Of a stretch of DNA of 64,000 nucleotides, positions 47,768 through 58,691 are shown one piece after another (position 1 is the first letter of the stretch; each line of letters opens with the position of its first letter). The notes under the pieces were generated by a model. The model was not told the origin of the DNA. It worked only from the letters and a program-made list of their open reading frames with translations, and made no database searches. Location: the NCBI RefSeq assembly GCF_026262505.1, contig NC_067205.1:16430001-16494000 (forward strand), in the 5' to 3' direction. The stretch is from Trichomonas vaginalis G3. Lineage: Eukaryota; Parabasalia; Trichomonadida; Trichomonadidae. The position numbers and the translations under genes were made by a program.

Positions 47768-49795
47768 TTATTTCATGCAATGTTTTATTTCTGTGCCGTC
47801 TTCAAGTATGCCCCAATATTTCCTTTTCGATATTACATGAACTTCGGAAAATACCTTATCTAGCTTAAAACGGCCCATCTTTTCACCGACTAAACCCATT
47901 TCAATGAGTTTGTTATAGCCTTCTTCGTTCGTCATGAGTGCGTCAATGTTCTCATAGTAAACCTTCACTTTGGATTTGACTTCGGAGAAGAATTTGTTGT
48001 ACTCGTCAAGGACTGCTTTTGCGAACTGAGGGTAAGACCAATGTTCGACAATAGGTTTTAATGTGGTTACTAAGCCACTTTGACCTTGAGTGAATTCGTA
48101 CTTCAAAACAAAAGGAGAAAACCTTTCAACAAAGTTGTCGACCTTCTCATAATGTTTACTCTTCATCTCTTGAGGTTTCTTAATGGAATATCCCCATGTC
48201 GAATTTATAAGCAATTTGAGTGTCATTGCAAGTTTGGGGTTTGAAGCTTTCCTAATATCATACAGTTGTTGTATGACTTTTCCAACTGTATAGTTCCTTC
48301 CCGGGAACTCACCATCTTCGTTTGGAATTCCAGTCGGAATATATTGGACAAACCTCATGTATGCAGCGTTAAGGTCGACATAGTATATCTTTTCATCTGA
48401 GTCGAACTTGTCGCAACCAATTGGTCCAGTTTGTGGAAATTCAAGTGAGTCTCTTATCTTCTGAGAAACTTCTCCTGTTATCTCATAAACATCGTCGAAG
48501 CTACCTGTTTCATATAAAACCTTCTGACCTAACTCAGATGCTCTCCAATACAATTTGACGTCAATTGGATGTCTCAATGGAAGTTTGTTTATAGCATCTT
48601 GAAGTTCTTGCAACCTCATTGGAAGTTCTTCTGGTTCAGGTTGGTATCCGAACATACCAACCCCTTGTGGAACTGTGTACTTCTTTTGTACTAGAACTTT
48701 GTCTGGAACAACTTTTGGTCTTGCTAACAATGAAAAGTTTGTTTCGTCTTTTGGTACAAAAGTTTCTGTCAGCTTGTCATCTGGAATTGGTTCCAACAAA
48801 CCTTTCTCGAAAAGAATGTTTACAGCTCTGACAATGTTGCACTTACTTTTACCAAAGAATGGGTTTGTAAGACTTTTGTTCAACATGAAGTGGTTGTGGA
48901 CAATTACAATCTTCAACCATGGTAAGTCTTTGTCAACAACATAGTCGTCATGTGAAGAACCTTTAGCTGTAGGTATGTTGACTCGGATATTGACATTTGC
49001 CAACGGTGCAATTTTTGCCAATTGACCTCTGAGAATGTACCTTGTCTTCACACATGACTCAAGATACTTCATCTTCTCATCTGTAACAAGACCAGAGTTC
49101 CTGAGACATGTAAGAATGCAAGGTTCGTTGACAATTGTTTCAATTGAATTGTAAATTCCATACCTTGTCAAGTCAATGTCAGACTTATTTATGAACGGGA
49201 AGTATCCAGCATGTTGTCTGACTGCTTGAGGGTTAGGTTGGTACCATTCGAACTTGACACTTGCAATTCCTTCAATTGCATTAAAAATGTCTGAGTCGGA
49301 GTCAACCATTTGTTCTTCTCTTGTAGTCTTGAAAGCGTCAAGAAGTTTTGCGGCTGTTTGTTCATTGCCATGTGCATAGTAAATGTGACCATCCAAATCT
49401 GTTATGGTCAATCTGAGATTGTGTCCTTTCTTATTTCCGTCTTGAATTGCAGCAAGTACTCCCATGAAGCCTTCTTTGTTCTTTCCTTCGTCAAAGTTTA
49501 CTGTAAAGGTTCGACCAGATGTAATTTGACTTCTAACTTCACGATACTTTTCATATGCATATCTTGTTGTTTCCATGGGAGCATGTGCGTCTTCACCTTT
49601 TCCTTTTTTCCTTCTCAAAGGATGCAATTGTTCGTCATGTTTCCAGTAGAATCTGGCAAAGCCGTCGTGTCCTTCAACTTGAGGCTCACTAACATCGAAA
49701 GGCATGTCCATAAGACGTTCTTCTTCTAACCTCTCTAGTCTGTTTGGATAATTGGCACGTGCTGTTTCCAAATCTAATTCGTAGGTCAGACCAGC
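47768..49795 (-). pseudogene. Compact family B DNA polymerase with OTU-like region (element B), cut by element E
   Basis: At least 667 residues. An OTU-like region (PCILTCLRNSGLV and IVIVHNHFMLNK) is equivalent to that of the C polymerase. It is followed by palm-like motifs YYVDLNAAYMRFVQYIPTG (motif A type), KLLINSTWGYSIKKP (motif B type) and VKVYYENIDALM near the motif C position. There is no recognisable exonuclease domain between, so this is a short, divergent polymerase lineage. Reading continues up to the E junction at 49796, where the gene is interrupted. Confidence 0.65.
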
Positions 49796-49990
49796 AGTTA
49801 GTATGGCTTAGTTGGGTACTGTGGCACTGCACGTCTCCGTACACCACTTAGCGGTTTTGACACTTTACAAAACCGGTAACATATATTTTACAACACAAAC
49901 GACAACACTAACTTAACCTTAAATATTTACAAAACCATCTGACACATAAACGACTTCACTAACGAACTCACTAACGAATTCACTACCGTC
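49796..49990. repeat. Left terminal/subterminal repeat of element E
   Basis: End homologous to that of C, followed by iterated ACTAACGA words (CTTCACTAACGAACTCACTA at about 49945-49970) as in the C terminal repeat. The partner end is not in the window. Confidence 0.65.
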
Positions 49991-50052
49991 CTCACTAAAT
50001 AAAAATAACCTTATTTTTATTTTTTTTAAATTTTTTATTTCATTACAAAGAC

Positions 50053-50487
50053 ATGTCTGACTACATTTACTATGATTCTTTCCCAGAACGTTTCCGTGAA
50101 CTATTCAAAACTCAAGTAAAACTGAGAAACATGCATTTTAACAAAGACAGACCCATTGACGATGAAAGAAACCCTGAATATATTACAATCCCATATGACG
50201 CAAAGTTCATTGCATACATTCCTTATGGTCGCAGAGGAACGAAAACTATTTCAACAAAGAACAAAAATTATTTCTGGAGCGATGAAGAAAATTGCCTTAT
50301 CTACATAAATGCATACTTAAATAAAGCTACATATTGTACAAAAGAAGGTTGGACTGGATTTGAGCTCTACATATACGACGACGATGGAAACAGACGCTGT
50401 GTATACCCATACGATAATATGTACCATTGTTTTCATCAAGCATTAAACGAATACATAGTCAGTAAGGGTCTCATTCCTGTTGAGTAG
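50053..50487 (+). CDS. 144-aa unidentified element E protein
   Basis: MSDYIYYDSFPERFRELFKT ... YGRRGTKTISTKNKNYFWSD ... DDDGNRRCVYPYDNMYHCFH, Tyr-rich, mixed fold. It takes the position that the 94-aa gene has in element C (first gene inside the end) and has a similar acidic/aromatic style. T-tract, ATTACAAAGAC, ATG start signal. No family recognised. Confidence 0.6.
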   Translation: MSDYIYYDSFPERFRELFKTQVKLRNMHFNKDRPIDDERNPEYITIPYDAKFIAYIPYGRRGTKTISTKNKNYFWSDEENCLIYINAYLNKATYCTKEGWTGFELYIYDDDGNRRCVYPYDNMYHCFHQALNEYIVSKGLIPVE

Positions 50488-50587
50488 ATATGTTATATTT
50501 TTGTTCTGTCATTTACATAAAAATAAACTTAAAAATTAATGATATCACCACCCTCACACGTATGAAAACATAGCGCAAAAATAAATT

Positions 50588-50636
50588 TAGGTGAAGTGGT
50601 GAGATCTCACCTGTTTTTTCACCTCTTTTCTAACCT
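50588..50636 (+). promoter_or_regulatory. Operator copy 12 (GGTGA type, element E)
   Basis: AGGTGAAG, GGTGAGATCTCACC, TTTTTTCACC, then TTTTCTAACC: the last half-site has the GGTTA-type word, a mixed copy. The surrounding 50500-50660 matches the inner terminal repeat of C. Confidence 0.8.
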
Positions 50637-50651
50637 GTTGAATTCATTGCT

Positions 50652-50888
50652 TTATAACTCTCTTCCTTTCTCCAACTCTTCTAACTTCTTCTTAAGTTCA
50701 GCAATGTTGTACTCATGAAGTTTAATCTTTCTCAAAATTCCTTCTTTATCTAATGGTTGCTTTATCTTTCTAAACTGAACTCTACCATCCTTCATAGTAT
50801 GAATGTAAAAACCTTCTGGAATAGTTCCTGATTTAATGTATTCTACCAAAAATTTTTGTTTCATTGCTTCAGTGACTTTAGTCGTCAT
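50652..50888 (-). CDS. 78-aa small coiled-coil protein (element E), nearly identical to 37770-38006
   Basis: MTTKVTEAMKQKFLVEYIKS ... LEELEKGREL; only a few residues differ from the C protein. The operator lies behind its 3' end, as in C. Confidence 0.7.
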   Translation of the reverse strand: MTTKVTEAMKQKFLVEYIKSGTIPEGFYIHTMKDGRVQFRKIKQPLDKEGILRKIKLHEYNIAELKKKLEELEKGREL

Positions 50889-52017
50889 TTTACTCTAAGG
50901 TGAAGCTAGCACAGCGATAATGGATTTCATGACTTTTTAGTATTTCATGCAATCTTAACAGATAGCCTTACAAGTACTTCCAGTGTCCCTAGCTGTCCCT
51001 CCTTTTTATATAACTCCATGACATTTATAATCTCGCGAAACTTAACAGGTAGCATAACAGATTAAAATCAGATGAGGTTTTGAACCAAAATTTCTAAGCA
51101 ACGTTGTCAAGGATTTTGAGGAACTAGGGACAGAGTGTGGCAAAGTCCAAGATTTAATTTATCTTCATCTGTTTCATCAGCTATCTCATCTAATATGCCA
51201 ATATTTTATTCATAACTCGTGGCAAACTCACTAACTTTCATTATGTTCATCTGCATGCTTCATCTGATAGAAAGTATGACTTTCATTAATTCTGTGAGAT
51301 AATGAAAACTACTAGGGACAGAGACCATGGCAAAGTTTATGACTTTCATTATTTCCAGAACTTACTGAAAACTACTAGGGACAGAGACCATGGCAAAGTT
51401 CATGATTTAATTTATTCTCTCACTAACAACAAACACTAACATCAAGTACTAACCTCAGCACAAATGACAAACACTAACATCAAGTACTAACCTCAGCACA
51501 AATGACAAACACTAACAACAAACACAAACTCCAACACAAACTCCAACACTAACGACAAGTACTAACTTCAACACAAATGACAAACACTAACAACAAACAC
51601 AAACTCCAACACTAACGACAAGTACTAACTTCAGCACAAATGACAAACACAAACTCCAACACAAACTCCAACACAAACTCCAACACAAACTCCAACACAA
51701 ACCTCAGCACTAACAACAAACACAAACTCCAACACTAACGACAAGTACTAACTTCAACACAAATGACAAACACTAACAACAAACACAAACTCCAACACTA
51801 ACGACAAGTACTAACTTCAGCACAAATGACAAACACAAACTCCAACACAAACTCCAACACAAACTCCAACACAAACTCCAACACAAACCTCAGCACAAAT
51901 GACAAACACAAACTCCAACACAAACTCCAACACTAACATCAAGTACTAACCTCAGCACAAATGACAAACACTAACAACAAACACAAACTCCAACACTAAC
52001 GACAAAAATAAATGTCC
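50889..52017. repeat. Gene-free region with two minisatellites (element E)
   Basis: At 51300-51405 a ~60-bp unit with AGGGACAGAGACCATGGCAA is repeated. At 51418-52008 there is a ~600-bp array of ACAAACTCCAACAC, ACTAACGACAAGTACTAACT and CAGCACAAATGACAAAC words in higher-order order (the 51530-51720 block recurs at about 51720-51900). The ACTAACGA word also occurs at the ends of C and E. No gene. Confidence 0.75.
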
Positions 52018-52908
52018 TCACTTCTTAACAAAGTAATATGTGCTTCTTACACCACCATAGCTCAAACGTTTCTTTTCAAACATCGATTGAAACTTATTTT
52101 GAGCCATTGGCTTTAGTCTCTTTTTCTTCAAATACGCCAAGAAATCTTCTTCACATCTTTTCACTTCATAGCCTTCTTTAAACTCCTCCTTGTTAAGTTC
52201 TATGAAATCCTTTATCTCATTCTTTGTTGCAATGGCTTCTTCACGAACGACATCGTGAACTATTTCATCATTGTTCTCATGTATGACCTCCTCACTGTTC
52301 TCATGAACTATTTCATCATTGTTCTCATGTATGACCTCCTCACTGTCTTTCATAAGCGTTTCAAAGTCTCCTTTACTCATTACTTCAATCTCATGCTGTT
52401 CACAGTAGTACTTAAACTCACTGTATATGTCTTTGTTGTATGTTATATTGCTTCCCATGTACTCCATGAATTTTTCAAGCACTTCCTCATAATTCACTGT
52501 TTCTTTCTTTCCACGACCTTCTAAGATCATACTTGCTTCGTAAATATAACTTCTTGCAGAACCGTCTCGCTTTCTACTTCTCTTCACAAATTCTCTCATC
52601 TTACCGCCAAATACATTTGAACTACATGCAAAGAATTCATTTTCCTTCGCAAATTCTTTATATCTTCTGTAGCACTCTGTACAATTCCATCCGGATACAA
52701 ACTTTTCATAGAACTCCTCGTAAAACATTTGGTAAGGTGTTTTGTTCATTTCGATGAGTTCTTGTTTAGCCCTGGTGAATGGTATCTTCCTTACATCAAA
52801 TTCACTTAAATCTTTCCTCATGAAGTACGTCAGTAAGTTTGAATAAAACTCTTCATTAAAGCTTTCAATGAGATTTGAGAAATATTCGTAATTTCCTTTG
52901 TATCTGCT

Positions 52909-52990
52909 GCTTACGTCAATGACAACAAATCTTCTGTCGTCTTTGTCAATCTTTACTGAGTTGAAGTTGTTAGATATCATGATGATATTA
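52909..52990. repeat. 82-bp direct duplication flanking element F, first copy
   Basis: Identical to 54963-55044 and present once in the mirror arm (about 63455-63536), so it is target DNA duplicated at the insertion. Confidence 0.9.
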
Positions 52991-53295
52991 GAAACAATAA
53001 GAATTACCGAAAAAGTGACAAAACATCAAAAACAGGGAGGGGGTCTCAATTTTTATTACTTATATTATTTTACAATATTTATATAAATACTCTTTATAAT
53101 ATATTTTACTATAAAATTATACCTCAAATTCAAATATTTAAAATATTATTTACATAATTATCTCAAAATTATATTTTTATATATTATTTTTCATATGTAT
53201 AAATCCTATAATCTATATCTATGCAAATCTCATCTAAAATTTTTTGAAACAAACCGCTACCATTTTATAATGGTCCATCTTAAATTCATCATAAA

Positions 53296-54290
53296 TTCTG
53301 GTACATGTTAGTACCAGAGTCTTCAAATCTCAAACACTCTGGTACCAACATGTACCAGACGCGAGTTTCCAATGCCCTCGTACGATTTTCTATTAAGATC
53401 TTCTTGAATGAGAAGGTCTTCATAGAAACTCGTACGAGGGCTTCTCTTTTAAATACTCTGGTACCTGCTGGTATCGGAGTCGACTTTACAGCCCTTTCCC
53501 CAATTTTGAAGCTGGGGAAAGTTTTCAAGCAATGAAAGGGAAGCTCTCGCTATGAGGTGAAAATCTAGAATTTTTACCTCATAGCGAGTAATCCTTTGTT
53601 AATTGCTTGAAAACTTTCTTCAAATTATCAAAATTTCGAGGAAAGTTTCCTTGCTTCAAAGTAGAGATGGAGCCCTTTGAGCCACTGCATATAGGTCAGT
53701 GACTCAAAATACTCCATCTCTACTAGAAATCGCCAAAATTTGGGTCGCAATCTTTGAAATGCGACGCAAGTTTGGGCAATTTCGCGAGGGACTTGCTCCA
53801 TTTGGTGCATAGATTCACACTCTATGCACCAGATGGAACAATTCTTTCGCTGACAGCGGGAAACTTTGTCTGAATAGTTTAACATTCAGACAAAGTTTCC
53901 CGCTGTCAGAGAGGGAATGGAAGGGTAAGAGGTATATATTCATAATGTATACCTCTTACTCTTCCATTCCCTCAAGAAAGTTCAAAAACTTGGGTGCAAT
54001 CAGAACTGATTGCACCCAAGTTTTTGAACTTTATATAAGGAATTGTTGGCTATGATGTACTGATCATGAATCAGTACATCATAGCCAACAATTCCTTCGC
54101 AAACAGTGGGAAACTTTGTCTGAATAGTTTAACATTCAGACAAAATTTCCCGCTGTCAGGGAGGGAATTAGAGGGTGGGAGATATATAGATAGACTATAA
54201 ATCTCTCACCCTTTAATTCCCTCAAGAAAGTTCAAAAACTTGGGTGCAATCAGTTCTGATTGCACCCAAGTTTTTGAACTTTATATAAGG
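53296..54290. repeat. Array of about 13 consecutive long hairpins in element F
   Basis: Perfect or nearly perfect stems of about 20-31 bp with loops of 2-15 bases follow each other almost without gaps. Examples start at 53296 (TCTGGTACATGTT), 53850 (CTGACAGCGGGAAACTTTGT, 26-bp stem), 53912 (GAGGGAATGGAAG), 53978 (AAGTTCAAAAACTTGGG) and 54038 (AGGAATTGTTGGCTATGATG, 27-bp stem). The last four recur as a ~250-bp tandem copy from about 54105, where some stems have changed on both sides. Confidence 0.9.
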
Positions 54291-54292
54291 AA

Positions 54293-54849
54293 TTGTTGGC
54301 TATGATGTGGATAGCCGCTGCCAGACCAAATGAATTAACCGTTGTGAATAACGTTTCTGAATCTTTATTTAAAAAGATAAAATATCACGATTTTGGCTGC
54401 GTTAAAAATCAAAGAATTGATGTTTTTGTCAAAAATCTTTTAGAAGAAGTTGCACCCAATTACTTTTATCGTATTAAAAACGATTTACTTCAAACAGGTT
54501 TTATTCCTTCAATTAGAATTCGCGAGCCTCGATTGACAGATTATAAACAAAATTGAAAAGAGAAGTTCAATCACGTTTATACCAAGTATTAAATTTTGTT
54601 CAGAATCAAGAAGCCAATTTGAATCCATTAAGATTTTTATTGGAAAATGCTGAAGAAAAACTTTCTCAAATAAATGAGAAGATACAAAATTCAATTACAT
54701 ATTTAAGATCGTTTGAAATTCCAAATGAATTGTTAGATACGTATATGTTAGAAATTAATGAATTTTGTTATAATTCTCCAGATTATATTTTAGAACATTT
54801 CGAAGAATTTTTAGAGGATTTCAAAGAAAAGAATAATTTAATAGACTAA
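54293..54849 (+). pseudogene. Coding-like region of element F, unidentified
   Basis: Two adjoining frames (54293-54556 and 54553-54849) of good amino-acid composition: MWIAAARPNELTVVNNVSES ... FGCVKNQRIDVFVKNLLEEV, and KREVQSRLYQVLNFVQNQEA ... EFLEDFKEKNNLID, the latter strongly coiled coil. AARPNEL faintly recalls a tyrosine recombinase helix, but nothing else of that family is visible. The second frame has no ATG near its beginning. The first starts inside a hairpin arm, so the hairpins may have replaced an upstream part. Confidence 0.4.
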
Positions 54850-54962
54850 AAAATTTATTATTTTTATTTATTGTGAATTTTAAATTGTCACTTTTTAAGT
54901 GTTACTCCCTATTGAAAGTGTCACTTTTTGGGTGTCACTTTTTCGGAAATTCTTATATACTC

Positions 54963-55044
54963 GCTTACGTCAATGACAACAAATCTTCTGTCGTCTTTGT
55001 CAATCTTTACTGAGTTGAAGTTGTTAGATATCATGATGATATTA
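54963..55044. repeat. 82-bp direct duplication flanking element F, second copy
   Basis: Partner of 52909-52990. Confidence 0.9.
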
Positions 55045-56701
55045 CAAACATTCTCTATCTTTCTTACTGGCTGGCACTTCTGATTTAAGTCCAACTGAGT
55101 CTCTGTTACTATTGACTTTAGTGCGTCGTGGTTCATGACCTTAGACGTATCGCATGAGCTTAGTTCATTACATACGATGAGCTTCATGTTCTCAATAGCA
55201 GCATTGAATCTACCAACCACATTCTCTATTGCCGTTATATTATTGTTGGCGTACTTGCTAATGAGCTCGCATAGAACATTACTAAATACATTCTTACCAG
55301 TTCCTTGCTTTCCTATTAACAAAAGTACTGTTCCAGTCTTTCCACAAGGATTTTGAACGATGTAGGCGAACCAGTTCAAAACATACTCATAAAGCTCTTC
55401 ATCCACATTACATATGACATCGTGAACATGTTTCAAATATCCTTCAATAACGCTTTCATCTACTTCATTCAGTACCTCATACTCATATCCTCTGAAATAG
55501 CTGTAAATGTCATCTCTTTCGTCAAAGAATCTCATGCCTGACCTCATAAGATAGTTCTTGTTCTGACCCGCTTCATAAATCATCAGTGCGTTCACATCCT
55601 TCTCCTCAATACGTCCTACATAAATACTCTTCATGAGCTTATTGAATTCCTTGCTATCTATTGATACAAGTGTTGTTGTGTCTCGTATTCCATCATAATC
55701 TTTCACTAGATATGTCATACGTGCTCCGTCAATAACAACAACACATCTTCTTAAGTCATTTATAACACTAGCTATGTCAATACCTTCTTCACTCATGTAC
55801 TTATTTTTCCTCAAGTCCTTTAGTGTGAAAGTGTCTCTAAGTTCTATTTCAAGCAATTCATTTACACATCCTTTGCAATACTTCTCTATAAAATATTTCT
55901 GTCGTTCTTTACTAAGTTTCTTAACAGCTCTGAAGAACCATGTGTTTTGATTCAAACATCCTTCACAACTTCTCTCATTCATTCCTAGTTCTTTCATGTC
56001 ATTATCTTCAACCTCTATGGTCTCATTGACTAAGGTCAAAGGGTTCTTAGTCATTGCTGGTCTTATCTGAAACAATGTTTGTGCAACAGGTTTAACTAGT
56101 TCAGCAACGTCCTTCCTTAATATGAATAGCTGTTTCCACTCATCTTTGCTAACAGTTCTTTCATAACCACTGACAGTAATGATTTCATTTACTGACCTTA
56201 GACACTTATGTTCTATCATTTGTATTGCTTTTGTGTAAGGCTTTCGTGAGCATAGGTTGTATATGTCATTCCTGCAATGTTCATTCATGCCAATAGTACT
56301 AAATCCTTCTTTTGCTGTTGAATGCATAATATCCATTTAGTTCCTGTGTTCGTATTGCTGTCTCATAAAATACAACAAACCTTTGTCATCTATGACGTAC
56401 TTACCGAAAACATTGCTTATATTCTTTAACCATGAAATAACATCCTCATTCATGCTGTCAAAACATGAAGTAAGGTCTTACATACTCTTCACTTATAAGA
56501 TACTCCACAAAGTACTTGTTAAACTCTATGTCCTCGTGAGCGATTTCATTAGGTTTGATATTAGTTCCTTTTGTCATTGCTGTCATGTACTTCACTCTCA
56601 TAGTTCCTTTCAATAGCATAAAAATACTTCATTGTTTCATAACTGCTCTAAATTCTGTTCAAAATTCGTACAACATAACTTTTTAACATTAGTGAAAGAA
56701 C

Positions 56702-57406
56702 ATGAGCGAAACAACAACATCTAACATTACAGAAGAAGTCAATGACAATGCCGATGAAAACATTACAGAAGGAGCTAGTGAAAATATTGACGAGTTCAGT
56801 GAGGAAGAAGATATTGAGGACGTCAATGAGAACGTTAGTGGGGAACAAACTCAATGGGAAACATTGAGAAATCATGAAGATTATGAGATTTGTACGACAT
56901 ATCCTTTTACTATTCGTCGAAAGAAAAACAAACATATTAAGAGTGAATGCTTAAATAATTATGGTTACATTATGCTTAGTTTAAACAACAAAATGTACTT
57001 AAAGCATAGAATTATTGCAGAACAGTGGATTGAAAATCCAAACAATTTGAAAGAAATAGACCATATAAATCATGATAGAACGGACAACAGAATCTCAAAC
57101 CTTCGTTGGTGTTCTAAATCTGAAAACAATAGAAATAAAAGCAAGTATGGCGATATAGTTTATGAGTTCGTTGATGAAATATCTGACGAAGCTGTTGAAA
57201 TAACAGCTTATGGTAAGCATTCGTTTGAGTTCTACTATTATGTTGAGAATGAGGACGCATTCTATTATTATACAGGTCTTAACTATCGAAAACTTCATAT
57301 AAACTTTACAAAAACAGGTGCTGCTTATGTTTCTATGATAGATACAGAAAACAAGAGAGTAATCTTATGCATAAACAAATTCAAACGCTTGTACGGCTTC
57401 ATGTAG
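56702..57406 (+). CDS. HNH endonuclease with acidic N-terminal extension (element E, left arm)
   Basis: 234 aa: an acidic, repetitive start (ADENITEGASENIDEFSEEE), NUMOD4-like WETLRNHEDYEICTTYPF, HNH core IIAEQWIENPNNLKEIDHIN followed by N-R-I-S-N-L-R-W-C, and the same C-terminal beta domain as in B (YYYVENEDAFYYYTGLNYRK ... INKFKRLYGF). It is divergent to the helicase gene with a ~100-bp spacer, so both could share control. Homing-type nuclease by family. Confidence 0.85.
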   Translation: MSETTTSNITEEVNDNADENITEGASENIDEFSEEEDIEDVNENVSGEQTQWETLRNHEDYEICTTYPFTIRRKKNKHIKSECLNNYGYIMLSLNNKMYLKHRIIAEQWIENPNNLKEIDHINHDRTDNRISNLRWCSKSENNRNKSKYGDIVYEFVDEISDEAVEITAYGKHSFEFYYYVENEDAFYYYTGLNYRKLHINFTKTGAAYVSMIDTENKRVILCINKFKRLYGFM

Positions 57407-57419
57407 GACAAACATTATT

Positions 57420-58435
57420 TTTCAACACTAACGCCAACACGTAGGACAAACATTCATGACTAACATTACTGTATAACATAAGTTATTTGTCATGACCTCA
57501 TCGTAAATGTTTTGTCAAACTTAAACGTAAATGTTTTGTCATGACCTCATCGTATATTCTTTGTCAAACTTAAACGTAAATGTTTTGTTATGATTTCATC
57601 GTAAATGTTTTGTCAAACTTAAACGTAAATGTTTTGTTATGATTTCATCGTAAATGTTTTGTCATGACCTCATCGTAAATGTTTTGTCATGACCTCATCG
57701 TATATGTTTTGTCAAACTTAAACGTAAATGTTTTGTTATGATTTCATCGTAAATGTTTTGTCATGACCTCATCGTAAATGTTTTGTCATGACCTCATCGT
57801 AAATGTTTTGTTATGACCTCATCGTAAATGTTTTGTCATGACTTCTTCATCGTAATGAGCGTATATGTTTTGTCATGACCTCATCGTATATGTTTTGTCA
57901 AGACTTCTTCGTATATGCTTTGTCAAACATGAACGTAAATGTTTTGTCATGACTTCTTCATCGTATATGTTTTGTCGAACATGAGTGTAAATGTTTTGTC
58001 AAACATGAGCGTATATGTTTTGTCATGACTTCTTCATCGTAATGAGCGTATATGTTTTGTCATGACCTCATCGTATATGTTTTGTCAAGACTTCTTCGTA
58101 TATGCTTTGTCAAACATGAACGTAAATGTTTTGTCATGACTTCTTCATCGTATATGTTTTGTCGAACATGAGTGTAAATGTTTTGTCAAACATGAGCGTA
58201 TATGTTTTGTCATGACTTCTTCATCGTAATGAGCGTATATGTTTTGTCATGACCTCATCGTATATGTTTTGTCAAGACTTCTTCGTATATGCTTTGTCAA
58301 ACATGAACGTAAATGTTTTGTCATGACTTCTTCATCGTATATGTTTTGTCGAACATGAGTGTAAATGTTTTGTCAAACATGAGCGTATATGTTTTGTCAT
58401 GATTTCTTCATCGTAATGAGCGTAAATGACCCAAA
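57420..58435. repeat. 25-bp repeat array, left (CGTAAATGTTTTGTCATGACCTCAT)
   Basis: About 40 variants of one unit with exchangeable parts: CGTAAATG or CGTATATG, TTTTGTCA, then TGACCTCAT, TGACTTCTTCAT or AACATGAG. A higher-order unit of 187 bp starts at 57851, 58038 and 58225. No gene. Confidence 0.9.
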
Positions 58436-58445
58436 ATAATGTTTA

Positions 58446-58493
58446 TGTTAGAATGTTAGATCTAACACCTTTTCTAACATGTTTTCTAACATG
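58446..58493 (+). promoter_or_regulatory. Operator copy 13 (TGTTA type, element E)
   Basis: ATGTTAGAA, TGTTAGATCTAACA, then TTTTCTAACATG and TTTTCTAACATG: the same architecture with a third half-site word. Confidence 0.8.
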
Positions 58494-58523
58494 GAGGATT
58501 TCATTAGATATAAATATTCTTCC

Positions 58524-58660
58524 CTAAACATTATTTTAGTTAAAGTCCATCAAATATTTTTAGGATACTTTCACCAAATAATGTGTATATCTAATGAAAC
58601 AGTAAAGTATTATATCTATTAAATCGTCTATGATGTAAATTGTGTATAGAATGAAATGGA
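58524..58660. other. Unique centre of the element E palindrome
   Basis: 137 bp between the innermost arm ends (left TAAATATTCTTCC, right GGAAGAATATTTTA). AT-rich, no gene. It prevents the palindrome from being perfect and would be the loop of a fold-back strand. Confidence 0.8.
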
Positions 58661-58691
58661 GGAAGAATATTTTATATCTAATGAAATCCTC

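Larger units (their letters stand above)
8794..49795. mobile_element. Polinton element B (interrupted by C, two hAT elements and E; far end outside the window)
   Basis: B begins AGTGGGGCTTCCATTAG at 8794 and is followed to 49795, where element E inserts. Its own visible sequence is about 17 kb once C and the hAT copies are set aside. Genes seen: coiled-coil structural protein, major and minor capsid proteins, SF3 helicase, packaging ATPase, KilA-N protein, HNH nuclease, compact PolB and several small unknowns. No integrase is visible in this part. It appears older than C, with roughly a dozen breaks. Capsid, ATPase and polymerase together support the Polinton assignment. Confidence 0.8.
52991..54962. 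mobile_element. Element F: 1972-bp hairpin-rich insertion of unknown class
   Basis: Absent from the mirror arm, so its limits are exact. Its ends are imperfect inverted repeats containing ATAAGAATT-N-CCGAAAAAGTGACA (outermost bases GA). Subterminal GTGACA words recall 1034-1075 near the element A end. The interior has an AT-rich left part, about a dozen consecutive hairpins (53296-54290) and a coding-like right part. An 82-bp target duplication fits no common transposon class. Confidence 0.75.
52018..56601 (-). pseudogene. SF3 (D5-like) helicase of element E, left arm, split by element F
   Basis: The gene starts near MRVKYMTAMTKGTNIKPNEI. The region shows an N-terminal primase-like part, a helicase core with Walker A GKQGTGKN, Walker B-type MKLIVCNEL, motif C NIIMISNN and DRRFVVIDV, and a C-terminal part with FDVRKIPFTRAKQELIEMNK and a repeated EEVIHENNDEIVH linker. 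It is homologous to the B helicase. Element F interrupts it at 52991-54962, and an 82-bp piece of the gene is present on both sides. Confidence 0.85.
52446..58523. repeat. Left arm of the giant inverted repeat of element E
   Basis: Apart from F and array length, it is the mirror of 58661-64000: helicase 56601 pairs with 61903, HNH 56702 pairs with 61802. The arm may extend further left, but its partner then lies beyond the window. Confidence 0.9.

Noticed and set aside
54293-54556. Tyrosine recombinase for element F, from AARPNEL
   Set aside because: Only one short helix-like match; no catalytic R-H-R-Y pattern or normal domain length is visible, so I list it only as coding-like sequence.
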